A stretch of DNA of 64,000 nucleotides from an uncultured Fibrobacter sp. (GTDB lineage Bacteria > Fibrobacterota > Fibrobacteria > Fibrobacterales > Fibrobacteraceae). The notes under the pieces are model-generated. The model was given only the letters and a program-made list of their open reading frames with translations. It was not told the DNA's origin and made no database searches. Each line of letters begins with the position of its first letter. The first letter of the stretch is position 1. Position numbers and translations under genes: made by a program. The stretch spans positions 102,380 to 166,379 of the forward strand of contig CAKUWY010000005.1 in NCBI GenBank assembly GCA_934699585.1, written 5' to 3'. This document shows, piece after piece, positions 55,819-64,000 of the stretch.

Positions 55819-56841
55819 CTACTTCTTTATGCAACGGACAGAGAAATAATCGCTTTGTTCTCGTGAAGCCAAAGTCACTTGATTTGGAGAGAATCGGACA
55901 AAATAAACCATATTGACACGAAGTCCATCTGAAGTTGTAATTCTCTTAGCTTCATTGGCCCAAAAAGCGGTCGTCTTTCCAATACCACGATATTCTCCAC
56001 CACCATATATTCCGCCAGGAAGCACGTTAAATCCATAGGGATCGTCGTTTGTGTTGATGTCCGAGGAAAAATGTCTAAACATGCCATCAAGGTTGAACAA
56101 TGATACATCTATATTCAGTAACTTTGCCCATTGTTTCCCAGTAGGCAATTTCCATCCGTTAGGGCAAGCTTCTTGTGCAACAGCATGAGTGTATAGTCTA
56201 CCATATTTTTCACAGTTTGCGTTTTTTTTGTCATAGCACCTACTGCCGTCCGTTTTGTAGTTCAGGTTCTCTGCCATCCAGGTCTGATTGCCGATCTTCA
56301 CGGTCTTGTAGGTCTTGCCGTCGCGTTCGTCCGTGAACGTTCCCTTGACTACCGTTGCCGGGTCCACGGCTTTTTCGCTACTGCCGCCGAAGTCCGAAAC
56401 CCACTCCCCGTCTTCGCAGGCATAGGTATCGTAGATAGTATCGCGGGGTACCCTGAACATTTCGCCGTCGTTTTCCTCGCCACACTCACCCAGGTCGTCC
56501 TTGGACTCCACAACCGGGATTTCTATGGTGAAGTTATCGCCGCTGAAGTCGTTGTCCCATTTGCCATTGTAGCACATATAGAAACTGCTGTCGGCCTTTA
56601 CATAAACCGTCTCGAACTCGTTTTCGTCGCCGCACTTTTCCTTTTTAAGTTCGTCGGCGGACTCGAAAATAGGCACGCCCATTTCTTCGAGTTCTTCCAA
56701 GGTGAACATGAAATCTTCAGCGGTTTCGTCACCATCATTTGCGTTGTTGCTCTTGTCGTCGCCGCAGGCGGCAAGGAACAACGGGAAAGAGATTGCCACG
56801 CACCCGAAGGCGCTCGCAATAACAAGTTTCTTGAAATTCAT
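55819..56841 (-). CDS. FISUMP-domain lipoprotein, array member 2
   Basis: A 340-aa lipoprotein (lipobox LAACG near residue 26). Its first two-thirds are nearly the same as the gene at 36323 (MFTLEELEEMGVPIFESADE, ELKKEKCGDENEFETVYVKA), but the C-terminal tip (LFNLDGMFRHFSSDINTNDD ... GGIYGGGEYRGIG) is different. FISUMP core: ERDGKTYKTVKIGNQTWMAENL. Ends YFSVRCIKK. It lies 19 nt from each neighbour in the array. Confidence 0.92.
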   Translation of the reverse strand: MNFKKLVIASAFGCVAISFPLFLAACGDDKSNNANDGDETAEDFMFTLEELEEMGVPIFESADELKKEKCGDENEFETVYVKADSSFYMCYNGKWDNDFSGDNFTIEIPVVESKDDLGECGEENDGEMFRVPRDTIYDTYACEDGEWVSDFGGSSEKAVDPATVVKGTFTDERDGKTYKTVKIGNQTWMAENLNYKTDGSRCYDKKNANCEKYGRLYTHAVAQEACPNGWKLPTGKQWAKLLNIDVSLFNLDGMFRHFSSDINTNDDPYGFNVLPGGIYGGGEYRGIGKTTAFWANEAKRITTSDGLRVNMVYFVRFSPNQVTLASREQSDYFSVRCIKK

Positions 56842-56860
56842 AAGCCTTTCCTTTGTAAAA

Positions 56861-57856
56861 CTACTTCTTTACACAGCGGATTGACGCACGTATCCATGTA
56901 CCAAAAACTTTATGAGAAATGCTTCCACGACTCATTGTCCAGACAAATCTATAGTCTGGATGGCCACTGTCGTTAAAAAACGATTTTGTCCAAAATGCCA
57001 AGCCTAAATCGAGACCACTGTATTCTAGCTTGTTCGATTTATCAACTGAGCCCCAGCCGCCTAATTGAAAATTCATGCCGTAGGGGTCTTCGTCCTTGTC
57101 CAGGTATTCTGCAATTGCTGCTGTTCCTCCCATAGCAATTTTCAAGGATTCCAGGTCCTGCAATGTCGGAAGCCCCCAACCCGATGGACACAATTTTGTA
57201 TATGTTACAGCATTAAGATTGTACAGTCTACCATACTTTTCACAGTTTGCAGACTTGCCATCATAGCAGGAACTGCTTTTCACCTTATAGTCCAGGTTCT
57301 CTGCCATCCAGGTCAGCGCTCCGATTTGCACCGTCTTGTAAGTCTTGCCCCTGTGTTCGATCGTTCCCTTGACCACGGTCTCCGGATCCACGAGCCCGCC
57401 GTCATCGCCACCAAAGTCCGAAATCCACTCGCCGTTTTCACAGGCGTAGGTATCGAAGATGGTATCGCGCGGAACCTTTATCATCTGGCCCTCGTTTTTC
57501 TCGTTGCATTCGCCCAGCTTGTCGCTAGATTCCACGGTCCCGATTTCTACACTAAGGATGTCACCCCATTCATCGGTCCACTTGTTGCCGTAACACAGGT
57601 AAAAACTGCTGTCGGCTTTCACGTAAGCAGACTCGTATTCGTTTTCTTTGCCGCACTTTTCTTTTTTTAGATCGTCAGCGGATTCGTAAATGCCAATCCC
57701 CAGTTCTTCAAGTTCTTCCAGGGTAAATCCGGTATCGTCGGCAATTTCGTCGTCATTAGCGCTGCTGCTCTTGTCGTCGCCGCAAGCGGCGAAGAACAGC
57801 GGGAAAGAAATTGCCGCGCACCCGAAGGTGGTCGTAATGACGTTCTTGAAATTCAT
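56861..57856 (-). CDS. FISUMP-domain lipoprotein, array member 1
   Basis: A 331-aa lipoprotein; I use ATG 57856 (GAGGTGTAT upstream, opens MNFKNVITTTFGCAAISF with lipobox FAACG). The N-terminal half has the same two Cys-paired motifs (DDLKKEKCGKENEYESAYVKADSSFYLCYGNKW and DKLGECNEKNEGQMIKVPRDTIFDTYACENGEW). The FISUMP core reads HRGKTYKTVQIGALTWMAENLDY, and the tip (LESLKIAMGGTAAIAEYLDK) is again different from its siblings. It is first of the array, downstream of the rpsG terminator. Confidence 0.92.
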   Translation of the reverse strand: MNFKNVITTTFGCAAISFPLFFAACGDDKSSSANDDEIADDTGFTLEELEELGIGIYESADDLKKEKCGKENEYESAYVKADSSFYLCYGNKWTDEWGDILSVEIGTVESSDKLGECNEKNEGQMIKVPRDTIFDTYACENGEWISDFGGDDGGLVDPETVVKGTIEHRGKTYKTVQIGALTWMAENLDYKVKSSSCYDGKSANCEKYGRLYNLNAVTYTKLCPSGWGLPTLQDLESLKIAMGGTAAIAEYLDKDEDPYGMNFQLGGWGSVDKSNKLEYSGLDLGLAFWTKSFFNDSGHPDYRFVWTMSRGSISHKVFGTWIRASIRCVKK

Positions 57857-57894
57857 ATACACCTCAACAATATGATTTACTTCCCAACAATGTA

Positions 57895-57921
57895 GAAAAG
57901 GCTCGCTGTTTTCAGCGAGCC
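57895..57921 (-). terminator. Terminator of the rpoBC-rpsLG cluster
   Basis: GGCTCGCTG (57900-57908) pairs with CAGCGAGCC (57913-57921), with a TTTT loop. On the minus strand TTTTCTACA follows. It ends the cluster 33 nt after rpsG. Confidence 0.8.
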
Positions 57922-57953
57922 CTTCTCTAGGATATTCTGTGCTAAGGCAAGAA

Positions 57954-58430
57954 TTAGAAACGGAAGTGGGCGAAAGCCTTGTTGGCTTCGGCCATCTTGT
58001 GCGTATCGTTCTTCTTGCGGACAGCGTTGCCTTCGCCGTTCTTGGCAGCAACCAGTTCGGCAGCCAGGCGGTCAGCCATGTTGGCTTCGTTACGGTTACG
58101 GGCGGCATCCAGCAACCAGCGGAGGGCGAGAGCCTTGGCGCGGTCCGGAGCAACTTCCATAGGAACCTGGTAGTTGGCACCACCCACGCGGCGGGACTTC
58201 ACTTCCACCTTGGGCTTGATATTGTCGAGGCAGATTTCGAACTTCTCGAGAGGAGTCTCGGGACCTTCGAGCTTCTGGCCGAGCTTTTCGAGAGCGGTAT
58301 AGACAATCTGTTCAGCGATAGTCTTCTTGCCCTGCTTGAGCACCACGCCCACCAGTTCGGTAACGAGAGTGGACTTGTAACGCGGATCCGGGAGGATAGA
58401 GCGATGGAGAGCCTTTCTTCTTCTAGACAT
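57954..58430 (-). CDS. rpsG: 30S ribosomal protein S7
   Basis: A 158-aa ribosomal protein that nucleates the 30S head. The family is clear from SRRRKALHRSILPDPRYKSTLVTELVGVVLKQGKKTIAEQIVYTALEKL and RRVGGANYQVPMEVAPDRAKALALRWLLDAARNR. It follows rpsL by 11 nt. In many bacteria fusA and tuf come next; here a terminator and then a FISUMP array follow instead. Confidence 0.97.
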   Translation of the reverse strand: MSRRRKALHRSILPDPRYKSTLVTELVGVVLKQGKKTIAEQIVYTALEKLGQKLEGPETPLEKFEICLDNIKPKVEVKSRRVGGANYQVPMEVAPDRAKALALRWLLDAARNRNEANMADRLAAELVAAKNGEGNAVRKKNDTHKMAEANKAFAHFRF

Positions 58431-58441
58431 ATTCTACTTCC

Positions 58442-58831
58442 TTACTTCTTGGCCGGAGCGGCACCTTTTTTCTTGACACCATACTTGGAACGGCCGTTCT
58501 GACGGCCATTGACGGCCTGGGTATCCAGGGCGCCACGGATGATGTGGTAACGGACACCGGGAACGTCCTTCACACGACCACCGCGGATGAGCACGATGGA
58601 GTGTTCCTGGAGGTTGTGACCTTCGCCGGGGATGTAGGCGGTCACTTCCATCTTGTTGGACAAGCGCACACGGGCAATCTTACGAAGAGCGGAGTTCGGC
58701 TTCTTCGGGGTGCTGGTGTACACACGGGTGCAGACGCCACGCTTTTGCGGGCAAGACTTCAAGGCCACGGAAGCGGTCTTGTTGCTGATTTGTTCGCGTC
58801 CGTTACGGACGAGCTGTTGAATAGTAGGCAC
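58442..58831 (-). CDS. rpsL: 30S ribosomal protein S12
   Basis: A 129-aa ribosomal protein of the decoding centre. Starts MPTIQQLVRNGREQI and contains KPNSALRKIARVRLSNKMEVTAYIPGEGHNLQEHS, the region of streptomycin contact (KPNSALRK). It is 68 nt downstream of rpoC; the gap has no clear terminator, so the cluster may be one operon. Confidence 0.97.
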   Translation of the reverse strand: MPTIQQLVRNGREQISNKTASVALKSCPQKRGVCTRVYTSTPKKPNSALRKIARVRLSNKMEVTAYIPGEGHNLQEHSIVLIRGGRVKDVPGVRYHIIRGALDTQAVNGRQNGRSKYGVKKKGAAPAKK

Positions 58832-58899
58832 TATTAATCTCCTAGATTTTGGAGTGCAAATATAGTTTTTTTTCCAAAGTTTTCAAGTACTGGACCGAA

Positions 58900-63330
<4,431 letters not shown>

Positions 63331-63331
63331 A

Positions 63332-64000
63332 TTACCTATCTCCAGTGGTCTCGATGTCAAGACCCAAAGAATGAACTTCGCGAATCATCACGTTGAAGGA
63401 TTCGGGGATACCCGGCTTCGGAGTGTTCTTGCCGTGGACGATGGCGTCATAGACCATGGAACGTCCCGTCACGTCGTCGGACTTGACCGTCAACAGTTCC
63501 TGCAGGGTGTAAGCGGCACCGTAAGCTTCCATAGCCCACACTTCCATTTCACCGAAGCGCTGGCCACCGAACTGGCTCTTACCGCCCAGAGGCTGCTGCG
63601 TCACGAGGGCGTAGCTACCGATAGAACGGGCGTGGATCTTGTCGTCCACCAAGTGACCGAGCTTCAGGTAGTACATGTAACCGATGGTGACCGGGTTCAA
63701 GAAGGCTTCACCGGTGCGGCCGTCATAGAGCTTGGCCTTACCGATAATCTTGTTGTTGTCCGGATCCATTTCGTAGTTGACAATGGGGTTCTTCTGGTAA
63801 GCCTTTTCCAGTTCCTTGCAGATGTCTTCGAACTTGGCACCGTCGAACACGGGGGTAGAAACCTTGAAGCCGAGGGTCTTGGCGGCCCAGCCCAAGTGGA
63901 CTTCGAGCACCTGACCGATGTTCATACGAGAAGGCACGCCCAGGGGGTTCAGAAGAATCTGGAGGGGGCGACCGTCTTCGGTGAACGGCATGTCTTCGAC
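63332..64000 (-). CDS. rpoB: RNA polymerase beta subunit, C-terminal part
   Basis: The last 222 codons are visible; the rest lies beyond the right edge. Conserved regions: GRPLQILLNPLGVPSRMNIGQVLEVHLGWAA and LGGKSQFGGQRFGEMEVWAMEAYGAAYTLQELLTVKSDDVTGR, both typical of the RpoB C-terminus. It ends one base before rpoC starts (TAA, T, ATG), so the two are co-translated. Confidence 0.97.
   Translation of the reverse strand, partial: VEDMPFTEDGRPLQILLNPLGVPSRMNIGQVLEVHLGWAAKTLGFKVSTPVFDGAKFEDICKELEKAYQKNPIVNYEMDPDNNKIIGKAKLYDGRTGEAFLNPVTIGYMYYLKLGHLVDDKIHARSIGSYALVTQQPLGGKSQFGGQRFGEMEVWAMEAYGAAYTLQELLTVKSDDVTGRSMVYDAIVHGKNTPKPGIPESFNVMIREVHSLGLDIETTGDR

Overview
This window is almost certainly a chromosomal segment of a Fibrobacter species (phylum Fibrobacterota). 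The strongest pointer is five lipoproteins with the FISUMP domain (Fibrobacter succinogenes major paralogous domain; core motif DGKTYKTVKIG followed by QTWMAENLNY). Supporting signs are lpxA (Gram-negative outer membrane), several beta-barrel proteins, a PorV-like protein and secreted proteins with C-terminal sorting-like tails. I saw no tRNA or rRNA gene, no CRISPR array and no intact insertion sequence.

Layout. (1) 1-9.1 kb is an AT-rich accessory island. It holds a leftward defence-type operon that runs off the left edge (unrecognised 656-aa protein with a TTG start, a PAPS-reductase/ferredoxin/DUF4007-like protein, and a P-loop ATPase), a multi-hairpin element, a DinJ/RelB-YafQ toxin-antitoxin pair, a candidate small RNA, and an AbiEi/AbiEii type IV toxin-antitoxin pair. 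(2) 9.3-25.5 kb is mostly core: leuS, two outer-membrane barrels with a FISUMP gene and a small membrane-protein gene placed between them, then a leftward operon of triple-FKBP protein, DUF1538 membrane protein, two PII-like proteins and a fused transporter/spermidine-synthase protein, then a PorV-like barrel carrying an inserted beta-propeller. (3) 25.5-42.9 kb contains a DUF4143 ATPase with a phased-repeat leader, rsmG, lpxA, queH, a 1461-aa CUB/LRR/GLUG surface protein, a FISUMP lipoprotein, an L,D-transpeptidase, an NfnAB-type flavin oxidoreductase pair, and a secreted esterase. (4) 42.9-51.3 kb is housekeeping: a strong 6S RNA candidate directly downstream of zapA, a coiled-coil partner gene, uvrC, a YgiQ-type radical SAM gene, prmA and eno. 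(5) 51.5-57.9 kb is accessory: an MmeI-like type IIG restriction-modification enzyme and a tandem array of three FISUMP lipoproteins. (6) 57.9-64 kb is the rpoB-rpoC-rpsL-rpsG cluster, reading leftward, with rpoB cut by the right edge.

Functional themes are anti-phage defence (BREX/Dnd-like island, two toxin-antitoxin pairs, type IIG enzyme), envelope biogenesis and surface display, and a possible nitrogen/polyamine-linked membrane module under PII-like control. Promoters that can be read share a TATATT or TATAAT -10 box. Several genes lack a Shine-Dalgarno sequence and have a -10-like hexamer exactly 7 nt before ATG, which suggests leaderless mRNAs.
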